Assembly: GCF_002197685.1 (NCBI RefSeq)
Contig: NZ_NBBI01000004.1
Span: forward strand, 124,001 to 188,000
Source: Sphingomonas dokdonensis
GTDB taxonomy: Bacteria > Pseudomonadota > Alphaproteobacteria > Sphingomonadales > Sphingomonadaceae
Direction: 5' to 3'
DNA: 64,000 nt
In this document: one piece after another, positions 9,876 to 18,570 of the stretch
Numbering within the stretch: position 1 is the stretch's first letter
How the letters are laid out: each line of letters opens with the position of its first letter
The notes under the pieces: generated by a model
Database searches by the model: none
Told to the model about the DNA's origin: nothing
Seen by the model: the letters and a program-made list of their open reading frames with translations, nothing else
Translations under genes and position numbers: made by a program

Positions 9876-9891
9876 CTTACGTGAACGTCAA
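9876..9891. promoter_or_regulatory. LiuR-type MerR operator candidate
   Basis: CTTACGTGAACGTCAA is an inverted repeat, read on the minus strand as TTGACGTTCACGTAAG. This matches the ACGT-spacer-ACGT style of sites bound by LiuR-like MerR proteins. It lies just upstream of the MerR gene and its downstream acyl-CoA dehydrogenase, consistent with autoregulation. Confidence 0.6.
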
Positions 9892-10388
9892 CCGCAGAGC
9901 GGCTCTCCGTCCGGTCCGCGCATCGCCCGCGCCTCGGCATCCGCGCTGCTGAGCCGACTGGCGGACAGCGCCGTCATCGTCGCGCGGCCGGTGCACCGCC
10001 GGTCGCACCCGCTCGGCAAGGTGGCGGGGAAAGCGATCCGCTCGCCGTCGAAGCGCGCCTCGAACGAGCACGCCTCGCCGAAGTCGAGCTTCAGCGTCTC
10101 GCGCCCGCTCGCCGCGCCGCGCGCGACGCAGCTTTGCCGGTCGCCATAATCGATGCTCGCGCCAATCTGTAGTGCGCCGTCCTGCCGGACGATACACACC
10201 CGATCGGTTGCAGAGGCATAGGCGCCGACCGGATCGAGGTGCCGCGGATCGGCAACGATGCCGGCTGCAACCGCCGCCTTCTCCAGCGCCAGACCTGCGC
10301 CGTCGTCAGGTATCGAGGCTTCCCGCTCGGCGCGGCCACACGCCGCCAGCAGCAAGCCGAGAATGATTGCGCGGCCCGCTCGCCTCAA
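9888..10388 (-). CDS. Small lipoprotein of unknown function
   Basis: I do not recognise a characterised family. TTG at 10388 overlaps the hisI stop (TTGA) and gives 166 residues opening [16 protein letters not shown]. This is a lipoprotein signal peptide with the lipobox LAAC, so the mature protein would be a lipid-anchored periplasmic one. The mature part has several cysteines (in [30 protein letters not shown] and the C-terminal PLCG), which suggests disulfides. No catalytic motif is apparent. The longer open frame upstream overlaps hisI antisense coding and is rejected. The end overlaps the LiuR-like operator region. Confidence 0.7.
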   Translation of the reverse strand: MRRAGRAIILGLLLAACGRAEREASIPDDGAGLALEKAAVAAGIVADPRHLDPVGAYASATDRVCIVRQDGALQIGASIDYGDRQSCVARGAASGRETLKLDFGEACSFEARFDGERIAFPATLPSGCDRRCTGRATMTALSASRLSSADAEARAMRGPDGEPLCG

Positions 10389-10747
10389 TCGACGCGCTCC
10401 AGCCCGTCCGGGCCGATCCGCCGGTAGAAGCACGATCGCGCGCCCGTGTGGCACGCCGGGCCCGCAGGGTCGGCGATGATCCAGATGGCGTCCTGGTCGC
10501 AGTCGATCCGCATTTCGCGCACCGTCAGAACATGGCCCGACGTTTCGCCCTTCACCCACAGCGCCCCGCGACTGCGCGACCAGAAGGTCGCCTTGCCGCT
10601 CTCCCGCGTCGCCGCCAGCGCCTCGGCATTCATGTGGGCGACCATCAGCAACTCGCCCGTGTTCGCGTCGGTGACCACCGCCGTCACCAGCCCGGCAGCA
10701 TCATATTTCGGGTCGAGGACAAGGCCCTGGTCGCGCGCGTCGTTCAT
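10385..10747 (-). CDS. hisI: Phosphoribosyl-AMP cyclohydrolase
   Basis: This enzyme catalyses the third step of histidine biosynthesis, opening the purine ring of phosphoribosyl-AMP in the cytoplasm. The 120-residue protein carries family signatures: [28 protein letters not shown], the metal-binding DCDQDAIW, and [13 protein letters not shown]. It is the monofunctional form with no HisE domain. It is solitary with respect to other his genes here. A lipoprotein gene is coupled to its stop. Confidence 0.95.
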   Translation of the reverse strand: MNDARDQGLVLDPKYDAAGLVTAVVTDANTGELLMVAHMNAEALAATRESGKATFWSRSRGALWVKGETSGHVLTVREMRIDCDQDAIWIIADPAGPACHTGARSCFYRRIGPDGLERVD

Positions 10748-10808
10748 GCATTGCTCTTATCGGCCGCCGCGCGAATCGCTACCCTCCACACCATCGTTCG
10801 CCGCAGCC

Positions 10809-11060
10809 TCACTGGTGACTGCGGATCGCACCCACCAGCTCGGCCTTGTTCATCTTGGATCGGCCCTCGATGCCGATCTCCTGCGCTTCCTCGTACAGTT
10901 CGTCCTTGGTGCGATCCTCTAGTCGATCGCTGCGATGGTCGAGCGATCCGTTCGCCCTGGCATTGGCGATTCGCGCCGCCTTTTCCTTCGATTCGCCCTT
11001 CTTGCGCAGCTCTTCGTAGAGCGTGTCGTCCTTGATCTGCGCGCCGTGATCCTTGGCCAT
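10809..11060 (-). CDS. Small Rho-N-domain protein
   Basis: This is an 83-residue basic protein. The N-terminal half (MAKDHGAQIKDDTLYEELRK, then KEKAARIANA) resembles a short conserved bacterial module seen in small stress-associated proteins. The C-terminal half (TKDELYEEAQEIGIEGRSKM and NKAELVGAIRSHQ) is a SAP-like Rho termination factor N-terminal domain, a nucleic-acid-binding fold. The role is probably RNA or DNA binding, but this is inference. The start ATG 11060 is preferred over the longer frame to 11135. It is divergent from purF. Confidence 0.8.
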   Translation of the reverse strand: MAKDHGAQIKDDTLYEELRKKGESKEKAARIANARANGSLDHRSDRLEDRTKDELYEEAQEIGIEGRSKMNKAELVGAIRSHQ

Positions 11061-11156
11061 CGCCCGTCTCCTCTCGCCCGAAAGCAACGGCCGAGCGCTG
11101 CAAATCGCTCCGCCCCCATGACAAATCGGCGACACGCGCTATATGGGCGGCGCACC

Positions 11157-12632
11157 ATGCGAGCCCCCACCGCTATGCTGACCACCAATCCTTTCGACGA
11201 CGACCATCTGCACGAGGAGTGCGGCATCTTTGGAGTTTCCGGCTCCGAGGGCGCTGCCGCGCTTGTGGCTCTGGGGCTGCACGCCCTGCAGCACCGCGGC
11301 CAGGAGGCCGCCGGCATCACCTCGTTCGATGGCCACGATTTCCACACCCGCAAGGCGATGGGCCATGTCGCCGGCAATTTCGACAGCGAGGCCGTGATCG
11401 GCGCGCTGCCGGGGCCGGTCGCCTGCGGCCACGTGCGCTATTCCACCACTGGCGAAACGGCACTGCGCAACGTGCAGCCGCTGTACGCCGAGCTGGCGAG
11501 CGGCGGCTTCGCCGTTGCGCATAACGGCAACATCTCCAACGCGATGAAGCTGCGCCGCGAGCTCATCCGCCGCGGCTCGATCTTCCAGTCGACCAGCGAC
11601 ACCGAGACGATCATCCACCTCGTCGCGACCTCCAACTATCGCACCCTGCTCGATCGCTTCATCGATGCGTTGCGCCAGGTCGAGGGCGCTTATGCGCTGA
11701 TCGTGATGACGCCGGAGGGCATGATCGCCTGTCGCGATCCCCTCGGCATCCGCCCGCTCGTGATGGGCAAGCTGGGCGAGACGATCATCTTCGCCAGTGA
11801 GACGGTCGCGCTTGACGTGGTCGGCGCGGAGTTCGTCCGAACCGTGGAGCCGGGCGAGCTGGTCATCGTGCAGGGCACGGAGATGCGCTCGATCCGCCCC
11901 TTCGGGCCAGTCGCCCCGCGCCCGTGCATCTTCGAATGGGTCTATTTTTCGCGTCCCGATTCGATCGTCGACGATCAGTCGGTCTATTCGGTGCGCAAGG
12001 CGATTGGCCAGCAACTCGCGCTGGAGGCGCCGGTCGAGGCAGATCTGGTCATTCCCGTACCCGATTCGGGCGTGCCTGCCGCGATCGGTTATGCACAGGA
12101 AAGCGGCATCCCGTTCGAGCTTGGCATCATCCGCTCGCATTATGTCGGCCGCACCTTCATCCAGCCCGGCGACAAGGTCCGCCACCTCGGCGTCAAGCTG
12201 AAGCACAATGCCAATCGCGCGCTGATCCAGGGCAAGCGCGTCGTGCTGATCGACGATTCGATCGTCCGCGGCACCACCAGCCTGAAGATCGTGCAGATGA
12301 TGCGCGAGGCCGGCGCGGCCGAGGTGCACATGCGCATCGCTAGCCCGCCGACGAAGCACAGCTGCTTCTACGGCGTCGACACGCCGGAGCGCGCGAAGCT
12401 GCTCGCCGCCACTCATGATCTCGGCGCGATGACCGATTTCATCCACGCCGACAGCCTCGCCTTTGTCACGATCGACGGTCTGTACAAGGCATTGGGTCAG
12501 CAGGGCCGCGCGCAATTCCGCCCCGGCTATTGCGACGCCTGCTTCACCGGCGACTACCCCACCACGCTGACCGACCATGACGATACCGGCTCGGTCGATC
12601 AGTTCGCGATGCTGGAAGAGCGCGTCGCCTGA
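11157..12632 (+). CDS. purF: Amidophosphoribosyltransferase
   Basis: This enzyme commits PRPP to purine synthesis, using glutamine to form phosphoribosylamine. A short propeptide precedes the N-terminal nucleophile Cys in HEECGIFGV (Cys 22 from this start, Cys 16 if ATG 11175 is used), so processing as in Bacillus PurF is expected. The glutaminase domain is followed by a phosphoribosyltransferase domain with the PRPP loop VVLIDDSIVRGTTS. Cysteines in RPCIFEW, KHSCFYG and YCDACF match the 4Fe-4S ligands of the Bacillus-type enzyme. The open frame extends upstream to 10935 antisense to the Rho-N gene and is not believed. Confidence 0.97.
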   Translation: MRAPTAMLTTNPFDDDHLHEECGIFGVSGSEGAAALVALGLHALQHRGQEAAGITSFDGHDFHTRKAMGHVAGNFDSEAVIGALPGPVACGHVRYSTTGETALRNVQPLYAELASGGFAVAHNGNISNAMKLRRELIRRGSIFQSTSDTETIIHLVATSNYRTLLDRFIDALRQVEGAYALIVMTPEGMIACRDPLGIRPLVMGKLGETIIFASETVALDVVGAEFVRTVEPGELVIVQGTEMRSIRPFGPVAPRPCIFEWVYFSRPDSIVDDQSVYSVRKAIGQQLALEAPVEADLVIPVPDSGVPAAIGYAQESGIPFELGIIRSHYVGRTFIQPGDKVRHLGVKLKHNANRALIQGKRVVLIDDSIVRGTTSLKIVQMMREAGAAEVHMRIASPPTKHSCFYGVDTPERAKLLAATHDLGAMTDFIHADSLAFVTIDGLYKALGQQGRAQFRPGYCDACFTGDYPTTLTDHDDTGSVDQFAMLEERVA

Positions 12633-12639
12633 GTGATTC

Positions 12640-12669
12640 GGCGCGTCACCCGCAATCGGGTGGCGCGCC
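12640..12669 (+). terminator. Hairpin after purF
   Basis: Stem GGCGCGTCACCC / GGGTGGCGCGCC is imperfect at one position, has a 6-base loop, and starts 7 bp after the purF stop. It lacks a U-tract, so it may attenuate read-through into the SDR gene or protect the mRNA end. Confidence 0.45.
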
Positions 12670-12709
12670 GCCACCGGCCCGCCGGCCGCACACCTCCCTG
12701 GGATTTCGG

Positions 12710-13420
12710 ATGACCAAGCCGCTTGCAAACAAACTCGCCCTGGTAACCGGCGCGAGCCGCGGGATCGGTGCCGCAACCGCCACCGCGCTCGCCGCGCAGG
12801 GCGCGCATGTCGTGCTCACCGCCCGCACCGCCAAGGCGTTGGAAGAGGTCGAGCAGGCGATCTTCGACGCCGGTGGCTCGGCGACGATCGCGCCGCTCGA
12901 CCTCACCGAAAAGGATGCGATCGCCCGCCTCGCCGCCGCGGTCTCGGAGCGCTGGCAGGCGCTCGACGTCATGGTGCTGAACGCCGGCATGCTCGGCACG
13001 CTCGCCGCCGTCCCGTCGATCGACGCCAAGGAGCTTGCCGCCGTCCTGACGCTCAACGTCTCTGCACAGGTCGCGCTGATCCAGGCGTTCGATCCCATGC
13101 TGCGCCAGTCCGATGCGGGCAAGGTGATCGGCATCACCTCCTCCGTTGGTCGCAAGCCGCGCGCCTATTGGGGTGCTTATGGCGCGTCCAAGGCCGCCTT
13201 CGAAACGATGCTCGGCGCTTACGGCGACGAGGTCGCGGAGATCAGCCGCGTACGCACCGCCATCGTCGATCCCGGCGCCACCCGCACCAAGATGCGCGCC
13301 CGCGCCTATCCCGGCGAAGACCCCGCATCGGTAAAGCCGCCCGAGACGGTGGCGGACCACATCACCAATCTGGTGCTGAATGGCTTCGAAACCGGCCTAT
13401 GGGAGCGGACGCCGGGCTGA
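12710..13420 (+). CDS. SDR-family NAD(P)-dependent oxidoreductase
   Basis: This is a 236-residue short-chain dehydrogenase with a Rossmann fold. The cofactor motif is TGASRGIG at residues 14-21, the structural motif is LNAGM (NAG-type), the catalytic Ser lies in ITSSVG, and YGASKAAFE supplies the Tyr-x-x-x-Lys pair. The substrate cannot be deduced. It lies 77 bp downstream of purF, with a hairpin between, so it may be partly co-transcribed. Confidence 0.93.
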   Translation: MTKPLANKLALVTGASRGIGAATATALAAQGAHVVLTARTAKALEEVEQAIFDAGGSATIAPLDLTEKDAIARLAAAVSERWQALDVMVLNAGMLGTLAAVPSIDAKELAAVLTLNVSAQVALIQAFDPMLRQSDAGKVIGITSSVGRKPRAYWGAYGASKAAFETMLGAYGDEVAEISRVRTAIVDPGATRTKMRARAYPGEDPASVKPPETVADHITNLVLNGFETGLWERTPG

Positions 13421-13751
13421 TCGCAAGCGCCCGCGTCATGCCCCAGCCGGCCGCGCGACACGTTACCCTCACCTTGCATCCGAACAGCTGAATAGCGCCT
13501 CGACGAAGTCCGAGCCGAGCTGGACAGGCGCAAGTGGGCAAGGTTCATCCATAGCCGAGAAAGCTGCGTCATCCCGGCCTTGTGCCGGGATCCACCGTTC
13601 CAAAAGCTCAAGAGCTTAGGTTCTGCGGCGCGGTAGATGCCGGGACAAGCCCGGCATGACTGGAGGCGTCGCATGGAGGTTTCGCCTCCACCTAGGCGAC
13701 AGATCCTGCCAACGGGCACGCGGGCCCACTCAGACCGCCCACCTCAACAAG
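13421..13751. other. 331-bp convergent intergenic region with a palindromic element
   Basis: No coding sequence is supported here. The notable content is the 91-bp inverted-repeat element at 13569-13659. The rest has no recognisable motif. It separates the 3' ends of the SDR gene (plus) and the serine hydrolase gene (minus). Confidence 0.7.
13569..13659. repeat. 91-bp dispersed inverted-repeat element, copy 1
   Basis: It begins TCATCCCGGCCTTGTGCCGG and ends with the near reverse complement (ATGCCGGGACAAGCCCGGCA then TGA). Each arm also forms its own small hairpin (CCGGC..GCCGG). The central part holds AGCTC..GAGCT. Two further full copies of identical length and one half copy occur in this window, all between convergent genes. 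Confidence 0.88.
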
Positions 13752-14987
13752 CTACTTCTGCGCCGCGGCGGCAAACAGCTTCGCCAAGAACGCCTGCCGC
13801 GCCGCCGAATACTCCCGCCCCGTCGCCTTCGGCCAGGCCGACACGATTGCAATCACCGTCCGGCTCGCCGGATCAACCGTGATGCTCTGCCCGAAGATTC
13901 CCTGCCCGCCGAACCGGCCTTCGGGATAGGTCCACCATTGATAGCCATAGCCGTAGCCGGGATTGCCGATCCCGGCCTGCGCCTTGGTCGCCTCGGCAAA
14001 CCAGCCGGCCGGGACGATCCCGGCGCCGCCCTCCAGCGCCAGCTGCCCCATGCGGGCATAGTCGCGCAGTCCTACCGAGAGACAGCATCCGGCCACCTCC
14101 TGGCCGCTCGCATCCACCATCCAATAAGCGTCGCGCTCCATGCCGTAGCGCCGCCACACCGTCTCGCTCAGGTAATTGGCCAGCGGCTTCTTCACCGCAT
14201 TCGCCACCAGCACGCCGATCAGGTTGGTCTCGCCGGTCTTGTACACCCATTTGGTGCCGGGTTCGGCCTCGCGCTTCAGGGTGCGCATATAGGCGACGGT
14301 CGGATTCGCCCCCGGCGGCACCGGCACAGACAGCATGCGCGCCACGTCGGATTGTGGGTCGGTATAATCCTCGTTCCACTTCACGCCCGACGTCATCGTC
14401 AGCAGCTGCGCGATCGTCACCCCGTCATAGCCGCTGCCGGCCAGCTCCGGGATGTACTTGGTCACCGGCTCCTCGACCGATCCGATGTACCCGTCCTTGA
14501 TTGCCGCGCCGACCAGCGTGGAGGTAAAGGATTTGGCGACCGAGAAGCTGGTCCACCGCCCCTCGCGCGTCAGACCGCGCGCATAACGCTCCAGCCGCAC
14601 CTTGCCGTCCTGCACCACGATCAGCCCGGCGACGTTCTGCGCGGCGATATAGGCGTCGATCTCCGCGGCAGGCACGGGCAGCGGCGCGCCATCGGGCAGC
14701 GGCCGCACCTTGCCGCCGGCCTTCACCACATGAACCGGAAACACCTTTTCCATGTTTGGGAAATTCTGGTCGCGCTGCGCCTGTGTCCAGAACAGCACGG
14801 CGGCGCCCGCCTGTTGCAGGCCGGCGCGGTTACCATCGGTGATCGGCACCCCGGCAGTGACCGGCGTGGTGCTCGCCGCCACCGGCATCGTTCCATTGCC
14901 GGTCGGCGCGGCGGCGGTCTGCTCGCGCATGCCACATCCGCCAAGCAACATGGCGGCCAATGCCGCACCCACGCCGAACCGCTTCAT
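13752..14987 (-). CDS. Serine hydrolase lipoprotein (beta-lactamase / class C-like family)
   Basis: This is a 411-residue protein with a lipoprotein signal (MKRFGVGAALAAMLLGGCG, lipobox LGGC). The catalytic SxxK is in FSVAKSFTSTL, and TMTSGV marks the fold. It belongs to the broad penicillin-binding/beta-lactamase superfamily that includes esterases, peptidases and 6-aminohexanoate-dimer hydrolase-like enzymes; the Gln-Trp-Trp stretch YGYQWWTYP near the C-terminus fits the last group. It is predicted to be a periplasmic, lipid-anchored enzyme. The start overlaps the cfa stop by 4 bases (ATGA), so the two are translationally coupled. The substrate is unknown. Confidence 0.88.
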   Translation of the reverse strand: MKRFGVGAALAAMLLGGCGMREQTAAAPTGNGTMPVAASTTPVTAGVPITDGNRAGLQQAGAAVLFWTQAQRDQNFPNMEKVFPVHVVKAGGKVRPLPDGAPLPVPAAEIDAYIAAQNVAGLIVVQDGKVRLERYARGLTREGRWTSFSVAKSFTSTLVGAAIKDGYIGSVEEPVTKYIPELAGSGYDGVTIAQLLTMTSGVKWNEDYTDPQSDVARMLSVPVPPGANPTVAYMRTLKREAEPGTKWVYKTGETNLIGVLVANAVKKPLANYLSETVWRRYGMERDAYWMVDASGQEVAGCCLSVGLRDYARMGQLALEGGAGIVPAGWFAEATKAQAGIGNPGYGYGYQWWTYPEGRFGGQGIFGQSITVDPASRTVIAIVSAWPKATGREYSAARQAFLAKLFAAAAQK

Positions 14988-16201
14988 GCCCCCTCCTTCT
15001 GCAACGTGATCTGCACGACATCGATGCCGCCGCCACGAAATCCGCCTTCGCAATACATCAGGTAGAAACGCCACAAGTCAATGAAGCGGCGATCGAACCG
15101 CGCCGGCAGCCGCCCCTGCGCGACCGCCGCATCGAACCGCACGCGCCATTGCCGCAGCGTCTCGGCGTAATCGGCCCCGAACGCATGGCGGTCCTGCCAC
15201 CTGAGCCCGTTCGCCTCGGCAAGCGCCCGAAAGCGTGGCTCGTGGATCAGCATGCCACCGGGAAACACGCATGCCTGGATGAAGTCGACGTTGCTCGAAT
15301 AGGCCGGCCAAACGTCTTCGGCGATGGTGATGTACTGGATCGCCGCGCGCCCGCCCGGCTTCAGCGCCCGTGCGATCGCCGCCAGGTAATCAGCCCAATA
15401 TTGCTCGCCGACCGCCTCCACCATCTCGATCGAGGCGATGCCGTCATAGGTGCCGCGCACGTCGCGATAATCGGTCAGCGACGCGGCCACGGGCAACCCA
15501 CGCGTCCGCTCGGCGACGTGGCGCTGCTGCTCGGCCGCCAACGTGATCGCGCGCACCTTGATGCCGCGCCGGCCGGCCGCCTCGGCCAAAGATCCCCATC
15601 CGCAGCCGATCTCCAGCATCGTGCCGCCGGCCGGCACGTCCAGCCGATCGAGGATCGCGTTCAGCTTGTGATGCTGCCCCGCCTCCAGCGTATCACCATC
15701 GGCGAACAGCGCGCTGGAATAGGTCAGCGTCGGGTCGAGCCATTCGCCGTAGAAATCGTTGCCCAGGTCGTAATGCGCCGCAATGTTGCGCCGCGCGTTG
15801 CGCCGGTCGTTGTGGCGCAACCCATGCACCACCCGCGCCGCGACGCGTGCGCCGCGCTTGGCCCGCGCCACATTGCCCAGCGTCGCGCGGTTGCGCATGA
15901 ACAGGTCGAAGATCGGCACCAGATCGGGGCTGGTCCAGTCGCCGTCCGCCCATGCCTCGTACCAGCCGATCGAACCCCCGGTTACAAGCCGGCGCAGCGC
16001 ACGCCAGCGTACCACCGTCACCTGCGCGATCGGCCCCGGTCCGGTGCCGCCGAGCAGCCGCCGCGTGCCATCCGGCAGCACCGCCTCGATCGCGCCCTGC
16101 GCCAGCCCGGCATCGATCCGGTCGAGTATCTTGTGAAAAAGCGGCGCGACGCCCCGTGCCCAGCGGCTTGGTGACCGCAACCGTCCGACCTTTCCGTGCA
16201 T
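14984..16201 (-). CDS. cfa: Cyclopropane-fatty-acyl-phospholipid synthase
   Basis: This SAM-dependent enzyme adds a methylene bridge across unsaturated acyl chains of membrane phospholipids. The methyltransferase motif LEIGCGWGSLAE binds SAM; HYDLGNDFYGEWLDPTLTYS and the YWADY/PGG region are characteristic of Cfa and mycolic acid cyclopropane synthases. ATG 16201 gives 405 residues; an upstream GTG at 16216 would add five. It lies between the photolyase and serine hydrolase genes in one minus-strand run and may be co-transcribed. A methyltransferase of the same superfamily with another lipid product is possible. Confidence 0.93.
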   Translation of the reverse strand: MHGKVGRLRSPSRWARGVAPLFHKILDRIDAGLAQGAIEAVLPDGTRRLLGGTGPGPIAQVTVVRWRALRRLVTGGSIGWYEAWADGDWTSPDLVPIFDLFMRNRATLGNVARAKRGARVAARVVHGLRHNDRRNARRNIAAHYDLGNDFYGEWLDPTLTYSSALFADGDTLEAGQHHKLNAILDRLDVPAGGTMLEIGCGWGSLAEAAGRRGIKVRAITLAAEQQRHVAERTRGLPVAASLTDYRDVRGTYDGIASIEMVEAVGEQYWADYLAAIARALKPGGRAAIQYITIAEDVWPAYSSNVDFIQACVFPGGMLIHEPRFRALAEANGLRWQDRHAFGADYAETLRQWRVRFDAAVAQGRLPARFDRRFIDLWRFYLMYCEGGFRGGGIDVVQITLQKEGA

Positions 16202-16240
16202 CGCGCGCTCATGCACCGGTCCGGGCGGCGGCGGAAGAGG

Positions 16241-17590
16241 TCAGCGTATCTTCCGCCCCGCCGCCAGCGCCCGTTCGCGCGCCTCGCGATGCCCGATGAT
16301 CTTGCGCGGGTAATCGTCCGGCCGGCATCCCGCTTGCTCGGGATCGTGGATCGCCTCGTCGTCGAGGCCACGCAGTTCGGGCACCCATTCGCGGATGTAA
16401 TCACTCGCGTCGAACTTCTCTGATTGCGTCAGCGGCGCCATGATCCGACCGAACATGTTGGCGTCGGTGCCGGTGCCCGCGATCCACTGCCAATTGACGC
16501 TGTTGTTGCCGTAATCGGCGTCCACCAGCGTATCCCAGAACCACCGCTCGCCCGCGCGCCAGTCGATCAGCAGATGCTTCACCAGAAAGCTCGCGGTGAT
16601 CATCCGCACCCGGTTGTGCATCCACCCCGTCGCCCACAGCTGGCGCATGCCGGCATCGACGATCGGATAGCCCGTGCGGCCCTCCTGCCACGCCTTGAGG
16701 TTCGCCGGCGATCGCCGCCATTCCAGCTTGTCAAACTGCGGCCGGCCATTCTCGTTCGCATATTTCGGCAGCGCCAGGATCAGCCCGGAGGTGAAATCGC
16801 GCCACGCCAGCTCGCGGCGAAAGGAAGCGGCGCCGTCCCCGCGCTCCGCCAAGCCATGCCACACCTGCCGCGGTGAAATCTCGCCATGGTGCAGATGCGG
16901 GGACAGCCGCGACGTCCCTTCGATCGAGGGAAAGTTGCGCCCCTCGGCGTAGTTGCGCAGCGCGTCGGAAAAGGTCTTCAGCGCCTCATGCGCCCCATCC
17001 TCCCCGGGCGACCAGATATCGAACCCTCCGGCCCAATCGGGCTTGGTCGGCAGCAGCTTCCACGCGTCCAGCGTGTCGTTCGCGGGCCAGTGCGTGGGCA
17101 CCTCGAGCTTTTCTGGCGCAGGGCTCGGATGCTCCGGCGGCAGGTCGGCCGACAGCTTCCGATAGAAGGCCGAAAAGATCCGGAACTGCCCGCCACCGCC
17201 CGTCGTGACGCTTTCCGGCGGCCGCAGGTGATTCCCGTCATGAAGGCACAGCAGGTCGCCCAGCGCGTCTTCCGCATCGCGCCACCACGGCTCGTAATGG
17301 CGAATGGCGTGGATCGCCTCGGCGCCCGTTTCCGCCGCAAGCGCCTTCAGAACGTCCGCCGCAGGCCCCTTTTTCAGGATCAGCTTGCTGCCCAGATCCT
17401 TCAGCCCGGCTGCCAGCGCGGTCAGGCTATGGTGCAGCCACCATTGTTGCGCACCCCCGATGCGCCACTCACCCGGGCCTTCGTTATCAAGCACATAGAC
17501 GGGAATAACGGGTCCCGCCTCCGCGGCGGCGCGTACTGCTGGTTGGTCCTGAAGGCGGAGATCCTGGCGAAACCAGACAATGCTTGTCAT
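16241..17590 (-). CDS. phr: Deoxyribodipyrimidine photolyase
   Basis: This light-dependent flavoprotein repairs UV-induced cyclobutane pyrimidine dimers. The N-terminal alpha/beta antenna domain starts IVWFRQDLRLQDQPAV, and the C-terminal FAD domain carries GTSRLSPHLHHGEISPRQV, GYPIVDAGMRQLWATGWMHNR and NNSVNWQWIAGTGTDA. These match the class I CPD photolyase signatures. The 449-residue length is normal. It is followed 24-39 bp downstream by cfa. Confidence 0.95.
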   Translation of the reverse strand: MTSIVWFRQDLRLQDQPAVRAAAEAGPVIPVYVLDNEGPGEWRIGGAQQWWLHHSLTALAAGLKDLGSKLILKKGPAADVLKALAAETGAEAIHAIRHYEPWWRDAEDALGDLLCLHDGNHLRPPESVTTGGGGQFRIFSAFYRKLSADLPPEHPSPAPEKLEVPTHWPANDTLDAWKLLPTKPDWAGGFDIWSPGEDGAHEALKTFSDALRNYAEGRNFPSIEGTSRLSPHLHHGEISPRQVWHGLAERGDGAASFRRELAWRDFTSGLILALPKYANENGRPQFDKLEWRRSPANLKAWQEGRTGYPIVDAGMRQLWATGWMHNRVRMITASFLVKHLLIDWRAGERWFWDTLVDADYGNNSVNWQWIAGTGTDANMFGRIMAPLTQSEKFDASDYIREWVPELRGLDDEAIHDPEQAGCRPDDYPRKIIGHREARERALAAGRKIR

Positions 17591-17597
17591 CGCGCCA

Positions 17598-18527
17598 CTA
17601 CGCGGCGGGCGCCATCCCGGTTCCGGCTCCCCAGCCCGCGCGATAGAGGCGGCCCAGCCGCAGGATCACCGCCACATGCCGCCGAGCGATCGCCAATACA
17701 TCGTCGCCATAGCCACCCCCAACGGTGCTCGCCAACGGCACGCCGCGCGCAAGTGCCAGTCCACCCACGAACTTGTCCCGCGCCGAGAGACCATCGTCGG
17801 TCAGCGACAGCCGCCCGAGGCGATCGCCCGCAAACGGATCCACCCCGCCCTGATACAGCACCAGATCGGGTGCGAATTGATCGAACAACGGCGGCAGCGT
17901 CGTTTCCAGCGCCTCAAGGTACCCCAGATCATCCGTCGCGTCCGGGAGGGCGACGTCCAGCGTCGAGCGAGCCTTTCGCGCCGGAAAGTTCTTGTCGGCA
18001 TGGATCGAATAGGTCGCGATATCCGGATGCCCGGCCGTCAGCGCCGCCGTGCCATCACCCTGGTGCACATCCACATCGACGATCAGCACCCGCCGTCCCT
18101 CCTGCGCGAGCTGCAGCGCCGCAACGGCAAGATCGTTGAACACGCAATAACCCGCGCCCGTCTCCGCCAGCGCATGATGGCTACCGCCCGCCGTATTGGC
18201 AGCAAAGCCTTGGTCCAGCGCAATCCTTGCCGCCGCATAGGTGCCGCCGGGCACCATCTGGGCCCGCCGCGCCACCGTCTCCGTCACCGGAAACCCGATC
18301 CGCCGCTCCTTCTCGCGTGGCACGCTCGCCCCCAGCACTTCGGCCACATAAGCAGGATCATGCGCCGCCTCGATCCAGGCACGCGGCGCCGCGGCGGGCT
18401 GGTGCCACGCCACTGCGTCGCCTTCTTCCAGCAGCAGGTCGCGGATCGCGCCGTTCTTCCCCCAGCGGTATGTGCTCGGGCGCGGCGCCTCCGCGACATA
18501 ATCGGGGTGATGGACGACTGCGATCAT
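17598..18527 (-). CDS. Histone deacetylase-like amidohydrolase
   Basis: This is a 309-residue zinc hydrolase of the HDAC/acetylpolyamine amidohydrolase superfamily. The catalytic region GGSHHALAETGAGYCVFNDL carries the His-His pair, and DVDVHQGDGT provides the zinc Asp and His; a second metal Asp lies near GVDPFAGD. In bacteria such enzymes remove acetyl groups from small molecules or acetoin-utilisation targets; the substrate here is unknown. The translation opens IAVVHHPDYVAEAPRPSTYR from ATG 18527; the longer open frame to 18926 is antisense to the downstream hydrolase and is rejected. It ends 7 bp before the photolyase start. Confidence 0.92.
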   Translation of the reverse strand: MIAVVHHPDYVAEAPRPSTYRWGKNGAIRDLLLEEGDAVAWHQPAAAPRAWIEAAHDPAYVAEVLGASVPREKERRIGFPVTETVARRAQMVPGGTYAAARIALDQGFAANTAGGSHHALAETGAGYCVFNDLAVAALQLAQEGRRVLIVDVDVHQGDGTAALTAGHPDIATYSIHADKNFPARKARSTLDVALPDATDDLGYLEALETTLPPLFDQFAPDLVLYQGGVDPFAGDRLGRLSLTDDGLSARDKFVGGLALARGVPLASTVGGGYGDDVLAIARRHVAVILRLGRLYRAGWGAGTGMAPAA

Positions 18528-18570
18528 CTGCGCCAAGATAGGTAGCAAAAGCAGACCTGAGGAGAGTGCA

